A stretch of 64,000 nt of DNA from Candidatus Zixiibacteriota bacterium (GTDB lineage Bacteria > Zixibacteria > MSB-5A5 > GN15 > JAAZOE01). A program made the position numbers and the translations under genes. The first letter of the stretch is position 1, and every line of letters begins with the position of its first letter. The notes beneath the pieces are model-generated. The model had not been told where the DNA came from. It searched no databases and saw only the letters and a list, made by a program, of their open reading frames with translations. Positions 34,407 to 44,449 of the stretch are shown one piece after another. Where the stretch lies: contig JAGLON010000013.1 of NCBI GenBank assembly GCA_023138975.1, positions 62,001 through 126,000 of the forward strand. Direction: 5' to 3'.

Positions 34407-34965
34407 ATATCCTCCGATTTACGGTGGTTTTTATCCTGCGATGGGAATATTGGTTTCAATTGATAAACAGATAGTGTTTGACTCTTGGAAATAATAATCA
34501 ATTGGTAAAAAAGAAGTATTAACACTACTGTTAGGCACACTTGCAATCTAACCCCCGATGGTAATACTATTCTTTTAAGGTTTTGTAATCAATCCTCAGT
34601 AAAGTAAATGGTGAGGTGCATTATCACAAGATAGTGTATTATTCAAAATTGTCAATGCACTAAATAGAGATGAGGTTGAACCGCATATACTTAGGAATTT
34701 TTTTTGCTAAACAATGGGTTCGTTACTATTTGAAAATCTACTTTATAGGTAATCCGGTTCTGATTTTTGCAATTGTTGACTGTTCCCAATATTCCTTCCT
34801 GATAAGCAAATCCACATTATCTTGGATGATTATCAGAAAATTCGTGTATTTTTGGGCTAACTGGCGTCAGTTTATAAAAATATACAGATTATTAAGTCAT
34901 TGTATATTATGGGGATATGTCATATTCTCAGATTTATTTTAAAAAGATCAAAAAAAACCAAACAT
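34407..34965. other. Intergenic region upstream of the suf operon
   Basis: AT-rich. A 90-codon plus-strand ORF at 34670-34942 is hydrophobic and phenylalanine-rich, has no good SD and matches nothing I recognise, so I do not call it. No RNA gene was found. Confidence 0.45.
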
Positions 34966-34991
34966 TATACTATACTTTTTTGTATAGTATA
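34966..34991. promoter_or_regulatory. Palindromic operator of the suf operon
   Basis: Perfect inverted repeat with 10-bp arms, TATACTATAC and GTATAGTATA, separated by TTTTTT. It overlaps TATACT/TATAGT -10-like boxes and lies 31 bases before the Rrf2-family gene, so autoregulation of the operon is the natural reading. Confidence 0.75.
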
Positions 34992-35021
34992 TGAGAACTC
35001 AATAAGTAAGGGAATTGAAAA

Positions 35022-35462
35022 TTGAAAATAACCGCCTTAGAAGAATACGGATTAAGATGTATGATTCTTTTTTCGGAGGCTCCCAACGGGATGATGACTT
35101 TGCCGGAGATAAGCTCCAAAGAAGGTTTGTCTCTGCCTTATGCTGGTAAACTGATGATGAAATTGAAGAAAGCCGGATTGGTAAAGGCGGTCAGAGGCAG
35201 AAACGGCGGTTTTACTATATGCCGGCCGGCCAGCGAAATCTATTTGAAAGAGGTTTTATCGGCACTGGGTAATTCACTTTACGGTTCTCATCATTGCGAT
35301 CGCTATTCATCAGATAAGGAAATTTGCCGGCATCACAATAACTGCAAAGTAGGAACTCTCTGGGGATTTTTTAATCAGCAGATTGAAAGCGCTATTGAAA
35401 AGGTCACACTGGCCGATGTCGCGTCCGGCAATCTTAATTTTACAAAATCTTTCAACGTCTAA
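35022..35462 (+). CDS. Rrf2-family Fe-S-sensing regulator (SufR/IscR-like)
   Basis: 146 residues. The N-terminal winged helix begins KITALEEYGLRCM and has LSLPYAGKLMMKLKKAGLV, the Rrf2 recognition helix. Three cysteines at C-x9-C-x5-C (CDRYSSDKEICRHHNNC) near residues 92-108 are candidate [2Fe-2S] or [4Fe-4S] ligands, as in IscR and other Rrf2 sensors. Start is TTG with AAGGGA upstream. Position at the head of the suf operon, next to a strong palindrome, suggests a cluster-status repressor of Fe-S biogenesis. Confidence 0.88.
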   Translation: MKITALEEYGLRCMILFSEAPNGMMTLPEISSKEGLSLPYAGKLMMKLKKAGLVKAVRGRNGGFTICRPASEIYLKEVLSALGNSLYGSHHCDRYSSDKEICRHHNNCKVGTLWGFFNQQIESAIEKVTLADVASGNLNFTKSFNV

Positions 35463-35507
35463 TCAATGATAATATCGAATTTTAATAAAGCAAATATAGA
35501 GGATATC

Positions 35508-36278
35508 ATGGCAAATAAAAACAGGATACTTTCAGTCAACGATCTCCATGTTGAAGTGGAAGGCAAAGAGATCGTTAAAGGTGTTTCTCTGCAGATAAAT
35601 TCCGGTGAGAAACATGCCATCATGGGAAAAAACGGTTCCGGAAAATCAAGTTTGGCTTATGCCCTGTCCGGTCATCCCAATTATAAAATCACATCGGGAA
35701 CTGTGGAGATGGGCGGGCAGGATCTTTTGGAAATGGACGCTACCGAGCGTTCATTGGCTGGTTTGTTTCTAGGGTTTCAATACCCGATGACTATTCCCGG
35801 TGTCACCGTGGTAAACTTTTTGCGAGCTGCTCTAAGAGCCCGTAACGGCAATGGGATTGATATGAAGAATTTCAGGAAGGTTTTCAAAGAAAAAATGAAG
35901 CTTCTGAAAATCGACAATTCCTTTGCCACCAGATATATCAACGACGGCTTCTCCGGTGGTGAGAAAAAGCGCCTGGAGATACTCCAGATGGTGATGCTTC
36001 AACCTAAAGTCGCCATTTTGGATGAAACTGATTCCGGACTTGATATCGATGCTTTAAAAATTGTCGCCAACGGTATTGTAGATTCGGCTCCCAAAGATGG
36101 CGGAGTCATCTTGGTAACGCATTACCAGCGGCTGCTTGATTATATAAAGCCGGACAAGGTACATATTATGCTGGATGGCCGAATTGTGAAAACCGGCGGG
36201 CCAGAATTAGCGCTGGAGCTGGAAGCTGAAGGCTATAACAAACTTGAGGCCAAAGAATCACAAAAGGTTGGTGTTTGA
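35508..36278 (+). CDS. sufC: SufC, ABC-type ATPase of the SufBCD complex
   Basis: ATPase that drives cluster assembly on the SufBCD scaffold. P-loop GKNGSGKS, signature FSGGEKKR and Walker [13 protein letters not shown] are all present. I chose ATG 35508 with AGAGGATA upstream (256 aa, normal for SufC) instead of the ATG at 35466, which adds an unconserved extension. It ends one base before sufB. Confidence 0.96.
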   Translation: MANKNRILSVNDLHVEVEGKEIVKGVSLQINSGEKHAIMGKNGSGKSSLAYALSGHPNYKITSGTVEMGGQDLLEMDATERSLAGLFLGFQYPMTIPGVTVVNFLRAALRARNGNGIDMKNFRKVFKEKMKLLKIDNSFATRYINDGFSGGEKKRLEILQMVMLQPKVAILDETDSGLDIDALKIVANGIVDSAPKDGGVILVTHYQRLLDYIKPDKVHIMLDGRIVKTGGPELALELEAEGYNKLEAKESQKVGV

Positions 36279-36279
36279 C

Positions 36280-37710
36280 ATGGAAAAGATAACTACCGCC
36301 AAGAGAAGCATCTCCACAATCGGTGATGATTATGCCGAGAAGTACGGTTTTCATGATCCCGAAGAGTATTTCCATAAAGGGGCTAAAGGGATTAACCATG
36401 AAGTTGTGGAAATGATTTCGCAGATGAAAAACGAGCCGGACTGGATGCGTGATTTTCGCCATAAGGCACTGGATATCTTTCTATCCAAGCCTATGCCGGG
36501 TTGGGGTGACACTAAAATTCTAAACAACATTGATTTTGACAATATCTACTACTATATCAAACCAACTGCAGAACAGAGTAATAATTGGGATGACGTCCCG
36601 GAATATATAAAAAATACTTTTGATAAACTCGGTGTACCCGATGCTGAGAAAAAGTTTCTGGCCGGAGTTTCAGCCCAGTATGAGTCGGAGGTTGTCTATC
36701 ATTCATTGCAGGAGAATCTGGAAAAACAGGGTGTCATATTTCTTGATATGGATAGTGGTCTGCGTGAATATCCTGATCTGGTAAAAAAGTATTTTTCGAC
36801 GATAATTCCACCGATGGACAACAAATTTGCCGCCTTGAATTCGGCAGTATGGTCGGGCGGTTCTTTCATCTACATCCCTCCCGGTATCGAAGTAACCGTT
36901 CCCCTGCAGGCATATTTCAGAATCAATGCCGAAAACATGGGGCAGTTTGAGCGAACTTTAATCATCGCCGATAAGGGTTCACGAGTACATTACATCGAAG
37001 GCTGTACGGCACCGGTTTATACAAGTGATTCACTTCATTCAGCTGTTGTTGAAGTAATTGCCATGGATGATGCCTATATCAGGTACACGACAATCCAGAA
37101 TTGGTCACGCAACATCTTAAATTTAGTTACTAAGAGAGCAGTTGCTCACAAAAATGCTACTATCGAATGGGTCGATGGAAATCTTGGTTCACGCCTTACT
37201 ATGAAATACCCTTGCGTCTATCTTGTAGGGGAGCACGCCAAAGGTGAGATTCTATCAATCGCCTTTGCCGGTCAGGGCCAGCATCAGGATGCCGGCGCCA
37301 AAGTTATCCACGTCGCTCCCAATACCAGTTCCAGAATAACTTCCAAATCGATTTCCAAAGCTGGCGGACAGGCCTCGTATCGCGGATTGGTAAAAATTCA
37401 TGCCAGCGCAAAAAACAGCAAATCTTCAGTAGAATGCGATGCGCTATTGATTGACGAGAAATCACGTTCGGATACATACCCGACTATGGAAATCGACACT
37501 GATGACGCAAATGTTGAACATGAAGCACGGGTCAGCAAAGTCGCCGAAGAACAACTCTTTTACTTAATGAGCCGCGGTCTCAGCGAAGATGAGGCTCGAT
37601 TGTTAATCGTAAACGGTTTTATTGAGCCGTTTACCAAGGAGCTTCCGATGGAATATGCCGTCGAATTAAACCGGCTAATAGAATTGGAAATGGAAGGGTC
37701 TGTTGGATAA
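36280..37710 (+). CDS. sufB: SufB, Fe-S scaffold subunit
   Basis: Core scaffold of SufBCD, where the nascent cluster forms. Start at ATG 36280, one base after sufC's stop (476 aa; the family is about 470-495). Key regions are visible: [17 protein letters not shown] and [10 protein letters not shown] (the latter around the conserved Cys/His of E. coli SufB). C-terminal [16 protein letters not shown] is the family signature. Cytoplasmic. Confidence 0.96.
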   Translation: MEKITTAKRSISTIGDDYAEKYGFHDPEEYFHKGAKGINHEVVEMISQMKNEPDWMRDFRHKALDIFLSKPMPGWGDTKILNNIDFDNIYYYIKPTAEQSNNWDDVPEYIKNTFDKLGVPDAEKKFLAGVSAQYESEVVYHSLQENLEKQGVIFLDMDSGLREYPDLVKKYFSTIIPPMDNKFAALNSAVWSGGSFIYIPPGIEVTVPLQAYFRINAENMGQFERTLIIADKGSRVHYIEGCTAPVYTSDSLHSAVVEVIAMDDAYIRYTTIQNWSRNILNLVTKRAVAHKNATIEWVDGNLGSRLTMKYPCVYLVGEHAKGEILSIAFAGQGQHQDAGAKVIHVAPNTSSRITSKSISKAGGQASYRGLVKIHASAKNSKSSVECDALLIDEKSRSDTYPTMEIDTDDANVEHEARVSKVAEEQLFYLMSRGLSEDEARLLIVNGFIEPFTKELPMEYAVELNRLIELEMEGSVG

Positions 37711-37738
37711 CTAAATTCGAACAGGTGATGGAGAAATA

Positions 37739-39031
37739 ATGAGTACATTGACTTTAGCAAATAAAAATAAACGATTCAGAGGTCAAAATCAGTTTGAACC
37801 TGAGGCGCTTTATAGCCTCAGAAAAGAAAGTTGGAATTGTTTTAATGATCTGGATATGCCGCATCGAGCCAACCATCTTTGGCGGTACACCGATCCGAAA
37901 GTTCTCCTTGCGAATAATCCTTCCGAGCTGATGAAAATTACCCCGTCTCTTCCCGATCAGACAGAATATAATCTAATCAGTTTGGACGAGGCTTTTTCCG
38001 GTTATGGGTATAATCGTTCTGACTATATGACCTTTGCCAAGCTTACACCGGCTCTTGAAAAATCAGGCGTTATTTTCAAAGATTTACTTTCGGCAACTCG
38101 GGAAAACGAGGATATCGTCGGAAAATATCTGGGCAACCTGATCGGTTCTGATTTTGGTAAATTTGAGGCAATGAACCTTGCTTTGTGGAATACCGGACTG
38201 TTTCTATATGTCCCTGACAATATTAATATCGAACTACCGATACGCCTGCAGAGACATCCATCAGGACCCAACACATTCCACCGTCTTCTGGTAGTTGTTG
38301 GTAATAATTCAAAAGTTACTCTTATCGATGATTATTCCGGTGAGTGTCGCAAAGAAGAGGCACAAATAAACAGTGTTGTGGAGATATTTGCGGGAGATTC
38401 CTCAAGTGTCAAATACCTTAATACGCAGCGCTATTCTTCCAAATGCAACTCATATATTACCCAAAGGACGAGGATTAACAAAGACGCCAAGTCTGTTTCT
38501 GTTTTTGCCGGTCTGGGAGGTAATGTTTCAAAAACCAACGCCGGAACAGTTCTTGATGGACCGGGTGCCAACAGTCAGCTATATGGAATAGTCTTTGGCG
38601 ATGATAATCAACACTTTGATTATCATATTGTGCATCATCATACATCATCAAACAGTTATTCAAACATTGATTTTAAGACTGTCCTAAAAGATAACGCTAA
38701 TTCGGCAAGTACCGGGTTGATAAGAGTAGAAGAGGATGCATTAAACTGCGAAGCTTTTCAGGTTAATCGTAATTTGCTGCTTAATGAGGGGGCAAAGGCA
38801 GAATCTATCCCGGAGTTAGAAATACTGTGTGATCAGGTACAATGTAGTCATGGTGCGACAATTAGTCCGATTGATAAGGAAATGCTGTTTTATCTTATGA
38901 GTCGGGGAGTTGCATATAAAGACGCGGTTAACATAATCACACTCGGTTTTATTGAACCGACTATTAAGAATTTCCCAGGAGAGTTGGAGACGTTAACTCG
39001 TGAACTGATAACCGGAAAAATGGAAGGATAA
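37739..39031 (+). CDS. sufD: SufD, Fe-S scaffold subunit
   Basis: Partner of SufB in SufBC2D, needed for iron entry. 430 residues. The C-terminal part shares the SufBD signature (CSHGATISPIDKEMLFYLMS) and the conserved His in CSHG. ATG preceded by GGTGATGGAG. A plain divergent paralogue of SufB, located directly behind it. Confidence 0.93.
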   Translation: MSTLTLANKNKRFRGQNQFEPEALYSLRKESWNCFNDLDMPHRANHLWRYTDPKVLLANNPSELMKITPSLPDQTEYNLISLDEAFSGYGYNRSDYMTFAKLTPALEKSGVIFKDLLSATRENEDIVGKYLGNLIGSDFGKFEAMNLALWNTGLFLYVPDNINIELPIRLQRHPSGPNTFHRLLVVVGNNSKVTLIDDYSGECRKEEAQINSVVEIFAGDSSSVKYLNTQRYSSKCNSYITQRTRINKDAKSVSVFAGLGGNVSKTNAGTVLDGPGANSQLYGIVFGDDNQHFDYHIVHHHTSSNSYSNIDFKTVLKDNANSASTGLIRVEEDALNCEAFQVNRNLLLNEGAKAESIPELEILCDQVQCSHGATISPIDKEMLFYLMSRGVAYKDAVNIITLGFIEPTIKNFPGELETLTRELITGKMEG

Positions 39032-39034
39032 GGT

Positions 39035-39346
39035 ATGGAGGCAACCTATCAGATCCTTTGTAAGGCAAACGATCTTGATGAAGATCAGATGATCGTGGTG
39101 GAAATAGAAGGAATAAGTATTTTGGTCACCAAAATAAATGGCGACTTTTATGCGGTAGAAAATAAGTGCACACATGAAAGTCTGGCGTTAAGTGGAGGCC
39201 AGATTTCTGAGAATCAAATTCACTGCCCTCATCACGGCGCCAGATTTGATCTTAAAACCGGAAAGGCGACTCAGTTTCCGGCGGTTGTAGATCTAAAAAG
39301 TTACAGTGTCAAAGTTGAGAATGATAACGTTTTGGCGGCGCTTTAG
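39035..39346 (+). CDS. Rieske-type [2Fe-2S] ferredoxin
   Basis: 103 residues. Cluster ligands in CTH near residue 46 and CPHH near 64 form the Rieske C-x-H...C-x2-H pattern. Such small Rieske proteins (NirD/BphF-like) occur inside suf operons of many bacteria, where they may act in electron delivery for cluster assembly or repair. It starts 4 bases after sufD. Confidence 0.93.
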   Translation: MEATYQILCKANDLDEDQMIVVEIEGISILVTKINGDFYAVENKCTHESLALSGGQISENQIHCPHHGARFDLKTGKATQFPAVVDLKSYSVKVENDNVLAAL

Positions 39347-39360
39347 AATCGGAGTAGGTA

Positions 39361-40638
39361 ATGAAAGTTATAGATCATAAACAGCCAGTTTCACAAGTGG
39401 ATAATTCTTTATTTTCCACAGATAGCATAAAGAAAGATTTCCCTATTCTGGAAAGAAAGATTAACGGCCATAAACTGGTTTATCTTGATAATGCCGCCAC
39501 TACTCAAAAACCGCAAAGTGTAATTGACGCGATATCTTCTTATTATACCGGTTTTAACGCCAATGTTCATCGTGGCCTGCATACTCTTGCTGAAGAGGCG
39601 ACATCAGCGATGGAAAGGACTCGTGAAAAAACCGCTGCCTTTATAGGCGGTGTAAAAATGGAAGAGATTATTTTTACCCGCAACGCAACCGAATCGATAA
39701 ACATGGTGGCTACCTCATGGGGTAAGAAGAATATCAAGCAGGGTGATAGAATCGTTATAACTCAAATGGAGCATCACGCCAATTTGGTCCCCTGGATTAT
39801 GCTGGCCAAGGAAACTGGTGCGGAGTTGGGATATATCCCGATTGACAAAAACGGCTATCTGGATTTGTCCGATATAAACAAGATTATCAACCCGCAGACA
39901 AAAGTGGTCGCGTTGACACATATGTCAAATGTATTGGGGACAATTAATCCGGTCGAGGAAATAATCGAATTGGCTCATAAGAATAATGCTTATGTTCTAG
40001 TCGATGGCGCACAGTCTGCGCCGCATCTGCCTATTAATGTAAAAGCGCTTGATGCCGACTTTTATGTTTTCTCAGCTCATAAGATGCTTGGTCCTACCGG
40101 TGTTGGAGTTCTATACGCCAAAGAAGAGATTCTCAATGACATGGAACCTGTAATTTTCGGTGGGGAGATGATTAGTCATGTCACATTTGAAAATGCCGAT
40201 TGGGCGGAGTTGCCGATGAAACATGAAGCAGGCACACCCAATATTGCTGATATCGTGGCTTTCGCTCCGGCGCTGGATTATCTCACAAATATAGGGATGG
40301 ATAAAATACGTCAGCATGAAATCGAGATTACCTCCTATGGTATGGAAGAGTTGAAAAAACTCGATTATATAAGGATATTTGGACCTGATAATCCTTTGGA
40401 TCGAGGCGGTGTTATATCTTTTGTTGATAATAAAATTCATCCGCATGACCTGGCTCAGTTTCTGGATTCCAAAGGCGTCGCCATCAGAGCCGGGCATCAT
40501 TGCGCCCAACCACTGGTCAAGCTACTGGGTGTACCATCAACCGCCCGGGCTAGTTTTTATATTTACAATACGAAGGATGAAGTGGACAAACTTGTGGAGG
40601 CTTTGAAGGAAGCCCGGAGGTACTTTGTAAATGGCTGA
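39361..40638 (+). CDS. sufS: Cysteine desulfurase SufS
   Basis: PLP enzyme releasing sulfur from cysteine as a persulfide. PLP Lys in SAHKMLGPTGVG; active-site Cys in RAGHHCAQPL; N-terminal YLDNAATTQKP. 425 residues, group II (SufS) type. It overlaps the start of sufU by 8 bases, consistent with the pair working as sulfur donor and acceptor. Confidence 0.96.
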   Translation: MKVIDHKQPVSQVDNSLFSTDSIKKDFPILERKINGHKLVYLDNAATTQKPQSVIDAISSYYTGFNANVHRGLHTLAEEATSAMERTREKTAAFIGGVKMEEIIFTRNATESINMVATSWGKKNIKQGDRIVITQMEHHANLVPWIMLAKETGAELGYIPIDKNGYLDLSDINKIINPQTKVVALTHMSNVLGTINPVEEIIELAHKNNAYVLVDGAQSAPHLPINVKALDADFYVFSAHKMLGPTGVGVLYAKEEILNDMEPVIFGGEMISHVTFENADWAELPMKHEAGTPNIADIVAFAPALDYLTNIGMDKIRQHEIEITSYGMEELKKLDYIRIFGPDNPLDRGGVISFVDNKIHPHDLAQFLDSKGVAIRAGHHCAQPLVKLLGVPSTARASFYIYNTKDEVDKLVEALKEARRYFVNG

Positions 40639-41101
40639 ACAACTTGATGATATGTACCGCGATATTATAATGGAACATTACCGGTTTCCGCGCGGGCACA
40701 GTAGTATAGAAAACCCTGATATAGTCAATGAGGGGCATAACCCGGTGTGCGGCGATGAAATTGAAATAAAAGTTAAAATTGAAAAAGATGTAATAGAGAC
40801 TGTCTCGGTTGAGTGCGCTGGCTGTGCTATCTCAACCGCCTCAGGTTCAATGCTGGCCGAAATCTGTGAAGGAAAAACAATTGCCGAAGTAAAAAAGATT
40901 GCCGAAATAGTCAAGGCTCTGCTAAAGGGCGTGGAGTACGATGATAATATTGATATTGGCGATATTGAGGCTCTGCAGGGTGTCAAGAATTTTCCGGTCA
41001 GAGTAAAATGCGCCTTGCTATCATGGACAACTCTGGTTGATGCCATCAATGCCAAGGAAATCGGAAAACAATCACTGAGATCAAGTACTGAGGAAAAATG
41101 A
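40631..41101 (+). CDS. sufU: SufU-type sulfur acceptor/scaffold
   Basis: 156 residues. Three conserved cysteines in NPVCGD, GCAIS and RVKCALLSW; the region before the last Cys has the longer insert typical of SufU (not IscU). In B. subtilis SufU is a zinc protein that takes persulfide from SufS. Its presence, with no sufE or sufA, makes this a Gram-positive-style SUF system. Confidence 0.93.
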   Translation: MAEQLDDMYRDIIMEHYRFPRGHSSIENPDIVNEGHNPVCGDEIEIKVKIEKDVIETVSVECAGCAISTASGSMLAEICEGKTIAEVKKIAEIVKALLKGVEYDDNIDIGDIEALQGVKNFPVRVKCALLSWTTLVDAINAKEIGKQSLRSSTEEK

Positions 41102-41409
41102 TGCAACTGACAAAAGAAAAAGTAATTGATGCTATCAGGCAGGTCGAGGACCCTGATTTGGGCTTGAGTCTGGTTGATATGGGTTTGATATATGAGGTTG
41201 ATATTGATGAGGACAACAATGTCAATATTCAGATGACGCTCTCGTCGCCAGCCTGCCCAATAGCGCCGCAGTTAGTTTCTGACGTTGAATTTTCCGCTAA
41301 AACTCTCGAAGAAATAAATCAGATTAATATTGATTTGGTCTGGGATCCTCCCTGGAATCCTGAGGAAATGGCTACCGATGAAGTAAAAGATGTGCTGGGT
41401 ATTTGGTAG
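41098..41409 (+). CDS. sufT: SufT-like MIP18/DUF59 protein
   Basis: 103 residues. DUF59 core: QVEDPDLGLSLVDMGLIYEV near the N-terminus and the conserved Cys motif SSPACPIAPQL near residue 58. The family assists maturation of Fe-S proteins (SufT, PaaD, CIA2). Start is ATG 41098 in the ATGATG overlapping sufU's stop, or the next ATG. Last gene of the operon. Confidence 0.92.
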   Translation: MMQLTKEKVIDAIRQVEDPDLGLSLVDMGLIYEVDIDEDNNVNIQMTLSSPACPIAPQLVSDVEFSAKTLEEINQINIDLVWDPPWNPEEMATDEVKDVLGIW

Positions 41410-41440
41410 AATATCAATAGAAATTAAAAGAATCTTTATT

Positions 41441-41473
41441 TAGAGCCCAACCGACAGGTAAGGCTCTATTTTT
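41441..41473. terminator. Terminator between sufT and the convergent DUF255 gene
   Basis: Stem TAGAGCC / GGCTCTA (41441-41447, 41462-41468) followed by TTTTT on the plus strand and partly by AAATAAAG on the left. It separates convergent genes. Confidence 0.75.
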
Positions 41474-43619
41474 ATAACTCGTCTAATTGTTTCTGTAATT
41501 CCTCTACAGTATTAGCAGGAAGATTACAACTGAAGTTTTTACACATATAGACAACTGTTTCGCCATTTGATTGCCGGCCTTCGAGAAGCCCAATATTTTC
41601 CTCCCCCTTATCAGATACAACCAAAACAGAATTAGAAATATATGTATTGTATATAATGTCCAGATACTTATCCCTATTGTCTTTACCAACCATAATAATC
41701 TCTACTTTGTCGGAGACCAAATCGTTATAGGCTGATATTGCTGAGATCATACCGGACGGCATCTGGTTCATGTTGGATGACAAAGCAGCAATATACTTAT
41801 CGATGGATTTCTCCAAGCCTTTGTCACCGGTTATATCAGCCAGCTTAACCATAGATTGAATCAGTATCGAACCGGGAGCTGGAAGGGCGCCGTCAGAAAT
41901 ATCTTTGGGGCGCATGAAAAGATCATCCTGCTCTTTGGGCGAGAGAAACAAATTGCCAGATTCATCCGCAAAAAGAGTTATAGCATTATCCGCCAGTTTT
42001 TTCGCGAATTTTATCCACTCATAGTCATAAGATATTTCATACAAATTGATTAGTCCCTGCATCAAATAGGCATGATCTTCCAAGAATTGCTTCTCAGTCT
42101 TTTTACCGAGACGATAGGAATGATAGAGCTTGTTATCCTCGTATAGATTGTTCTTAATAAATGAAGCGGCTTGCAGAGCGGCTTGCCGGTACTTGTCGTT
42201 ACCTGTAATTTGATAGCCTTTTGACAAACCTGATATAGCTAAACCATTCCAGGAGGTAAGTATTTTGTCATCGGTAATAGGACGGTTTCTTTTTTGACGC
42301 TCTTTAAAAAGAACATTCTTTTGCTTGTTTATCAGCGTCTCATATTCCTTATCGTTTGAGGCGGATTGTTTTTTATAATTTTGTGAGGCTGAAGTAATAT
42401 TGGGTATGTTGGTTCTGTTTTCAAAATTACCGCTGTTTGTTATATTGTAGTATTGGAAAAATGTTTCTGAATCCTCTCCAAGTAATTTTTCAATCTGTGA
42501 CTTTTCCCAAACATAATAGATCCCCTCTTCCCCATCGCTATCGGCGTCGAGTGATGAATAGAATCCCCCGGTTTCATCTTGCATTTCCCGGATTAGGAAA
42601 TCGAGAGTCTCTTCAACAATCTTTTTGTAAGATTCGTTGTGAGTTATTTTATAGGCATCACTATATGTCATGGTTAACATACCGTTATCATAAAGCATCT
42701 TTTCAAAATGCGGAACTAACCATTTAGCATCGGTTGCGTAGCGATGGAAACCGCCTCCAATCTGGTCATAGATTCCGCCCTGTCCCATCGACTGAAGAGA
42801 ATGCTCAATCGCATTGAGTAATGATTTGTCTCCGTTTTTTGAATAAACTTTAAGTAGAAATGACAATTCAGAAGCATGGGGAAACTTGGGAGCACCGCCA
42901 AAACCGCCATTTTCGTTATCATAATTTCTCATAAGGAGTTTGGCTGATTTTTCTATTATTGATTTGTCAAGCTCTGTCCGTCCGGTCGTCTGTCCCTGCC
43001 CTGAACTCAGCCTTTCAGCTAAAGATTTGGCATAATTATTAATGTTGTCCCGGTCAGATTTAAAAGCTTCAGATAGTTTAGTAATAAGCGTTCCAAATCC
43101 AGGGCGACCATAACGATCCTCAGGAGGGAAATAGGTACCTGCATAAAACGGTTTTAAATCCGGAGTCAAAAAGACCGACATGGGCCATCCCCCGGAGCCG
43201 TTGATGGTAACCGTTGCAGCCATATATATCTGATCCAAATCAGGTCGCTGCTCACGATCGACCTTGATTGAGACAAAGTTTTCATTCAGAAGCTGTGCAA
43301 TGGCCTCATTCTCAAATGATTCCTCTTCCATGACATGGCACCAATGACAAGCAGCGTATCCGATTGATAAAAATATTGGTTTGTCTTCGGTTTTCGCCAA
43401 CTCCAGCGCTTCGTCGGACCAGGGATACCAATTAACCGGGTTGTGGGCATGGGATAATAAATAGGGTGAGTTTTCGTCTATCAGATGATTAGTAAACTTG
43501 CTTTCTGAATGATTCTGGTTCACTGTAGACCTTTCTGATTTACCACTGGCAGATGATTCACAACCAGCCAAGATTCCCATTAACACTAATAATACAGTAA
43601 GTTTTTTCAAAGCTGACAC
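41472..43619 (-). CDS. Thioredoxin-domain lipoprotein of the DUF255/YyaL (spermatogenesis-associated 20) family
   Basis: 715 residues. Signal sequence with lipobox LAGC near residue 20, so a lipid-anchored envelope protein. The N-terminal thioredoxin-like domain has the signature [18 protein letters not shown] with CHWC in place of the usual CxxC redox site. Then follows a long alpha/alpha-barrel (glycosidase-like, six-hairpin type). The function of the family is unsettled; predicted epimerase/isomerase or redox roles have been suggested. Start is GTG, with AAAAGGT upstream. Most family members lack a lipid anchor, so the lipobox is notable. Confidence 0.88.
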   Translation of the reverse strand: MSALKKLTVLLVLMGILAGCESSASGKSERSTVNQNHSESKFTNHLIDENSPYLLSHAHNPVNWYPWSDEALELAKTEDKPIFLSIGYAACHWCHVMEEESFENEAIAQLLNENFVSIKVDREQRPDLDQIYMAATVTINGSGGWPMSVFLTPDLKPFYAGTYFPPEDRYGRPGFGTLITKLSEAFKSDRDNINNYAKSLAERLSSGQGQTTGRTELDKSIIEKSAKLLMRNYDNENGGFGGAPKFPHASELSFLLKVYSKNGDKSLLNAIEHSLQSMGQGGIYDQIGGGFHRYATDAKWLVPHFEKMLYDNGMLTMTYSDAYKITHNESYKKIVEETLDFLIREMQDETGGFYSSLDADSDGEEGIYYVWEKSQIEKLLGEDSETFFQYYNITNSGNFENRTNIPNITSASQNYKKQSASNDKEYETLINKQKNVLFKERQKRNRPITDDKILTSWNGLAISGLSKGYQITGNDKYRQAALQAASFIKNNLYEDNKLYHSYRLGKKTEKQFLEDHAYLMQGLINLYEISYDYEWIKFAKKLADNAITLFADESGNLFLSPKEQDDLFMRPKDISDGALPAPGSILIQSMVKLADITGDKGLEKSIDKYIAALSSNMNQMPSGMISAISAYNDLVSDKVEIIMVGKDNRDKYLDIIYNTYISNSVLVVSDKGEENIGLLEGRQSNGETVVYMCKNFSCNLPANTVEELQKQLDEL

Positions 43620-43676
43620 CTTTTTGCACTTCCCACCGGTTTGTCATTCTTATATCATAATTAGTCATGAGCAACA

Positions 43677-43709
43677 AAGAAGTGCTGACAATACCTACCA
43701 GCACTTCTT
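43677..43709 (-). terminator. Hairpin downstream of the Cys-rich gene
   Basis: Perfect 11-bp stem AAGAAGTGCTG / CAGCACTTCTT with an 11-nt loop. On the minus strand it is followed by TGTTGC, with no real T run, so terminator function is only likely. Confidence 0.55.
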
Positions 43710-43781
43710 CTGAATTTGGAATGCAAACGTCGCGCCCACAATTTAAAACTGATCTCGGACTAAAACAATTTGGCCTTAATG

Positions 43782-44219
43782 TTACATTTTTCCTTTAGAG
43801 GCCATGCAGCCGTCCATCTTGCTGCAATGACCGCACCAGTTCTTCTGCTTGCCGTCAATTGTATAAGATTCCACATCCAGCAAATTAGCCTTGGCGAAAT
43901 AAACACCTTCAACCTTAATTTGCTTGTTATGGAAGTCACCGCCCTTGATAAGGTCAGAGGAATACTGGTTTTCCAGCAGGTTGATATATTTGCCATCAGA
44001 AGTTTTAATGGCATGGTTACATCCGGTAGTTTTGCAGGCTGCTCTGGCGCCTTCGTTCTTCTTTAGATCACAACCGACACAGACCAAAGTTCCTTCAAAA
44101 GTTGTCTTTCCGGCTTTGGATGCACTTATCTGCTTTGTGTTGTCGTTATCTCCGGCTGAAGCGGGTACTGAAATGGCAAGAATGGCGAAAAGGACAAGTA
44201 AAAGAGTTGCTTTTTTCAT
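43782..44219 (-). CDS. Secreted Cys-rich protein of unknown function
   Basis: 145 residues with a clear signal peptide (about 1-22, ends PASA). The mature part has seven cysteines in two clusters: CVGC...C....GC near residues 48-68, and CGHC....C near 129-136. The pattern CVGCDLKK with GCNHAIKTSDGKYINLLE resembles small periplasmic domains in which a CxxC pair and a nearby Cys could bind a metal; this is inference. Start ATG has AAGGAGA upstream. The neighbouring gene is a thioredoxin-like lipoprotein, so a redox or metal-handling link is possible but unproven. Confidence 0.65.
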   Translation of the reverse strand: MKKATLLLVLFAILAISVPASAGDNDNTKQISASKAGKTTFEGTLVCVGCDLKKNEGARAACKTTGCNHAIKTSDGKYINLLENQYSSDLIKGGDFHNKQIKVEGVYFAKANLLDVESYTIDGKQKNWCGHCSKMDGCMASKGKM

Positions 44220-44449
44220 GGTGTCTCCTTGTTTTCAAAAAATCACTATTTATTATTTTATATACACTTGAAACAACCGAATAAGACCTAAGTTCCCAAA
44301 ATATAGAATATCGTGGACTAATTATGTACATTATTATATTTTATAGGCGTATAGTTATCGAAAAGACAATATCTTCCGTTTTTACAACTCATTGATTTTT
44401 TGAAAAGATTGATTATCTTGTTGTTTGAAAATAACGATTGTACAAATAA

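Noticed and set aside
34670..34942. 90-codon plus-strand ORF upstream of the suf operon
   Set aside because: No convincing SD, very AT-rich, hydrophobic composition as expected of random AT-rich DNA, and no recognisable domain.
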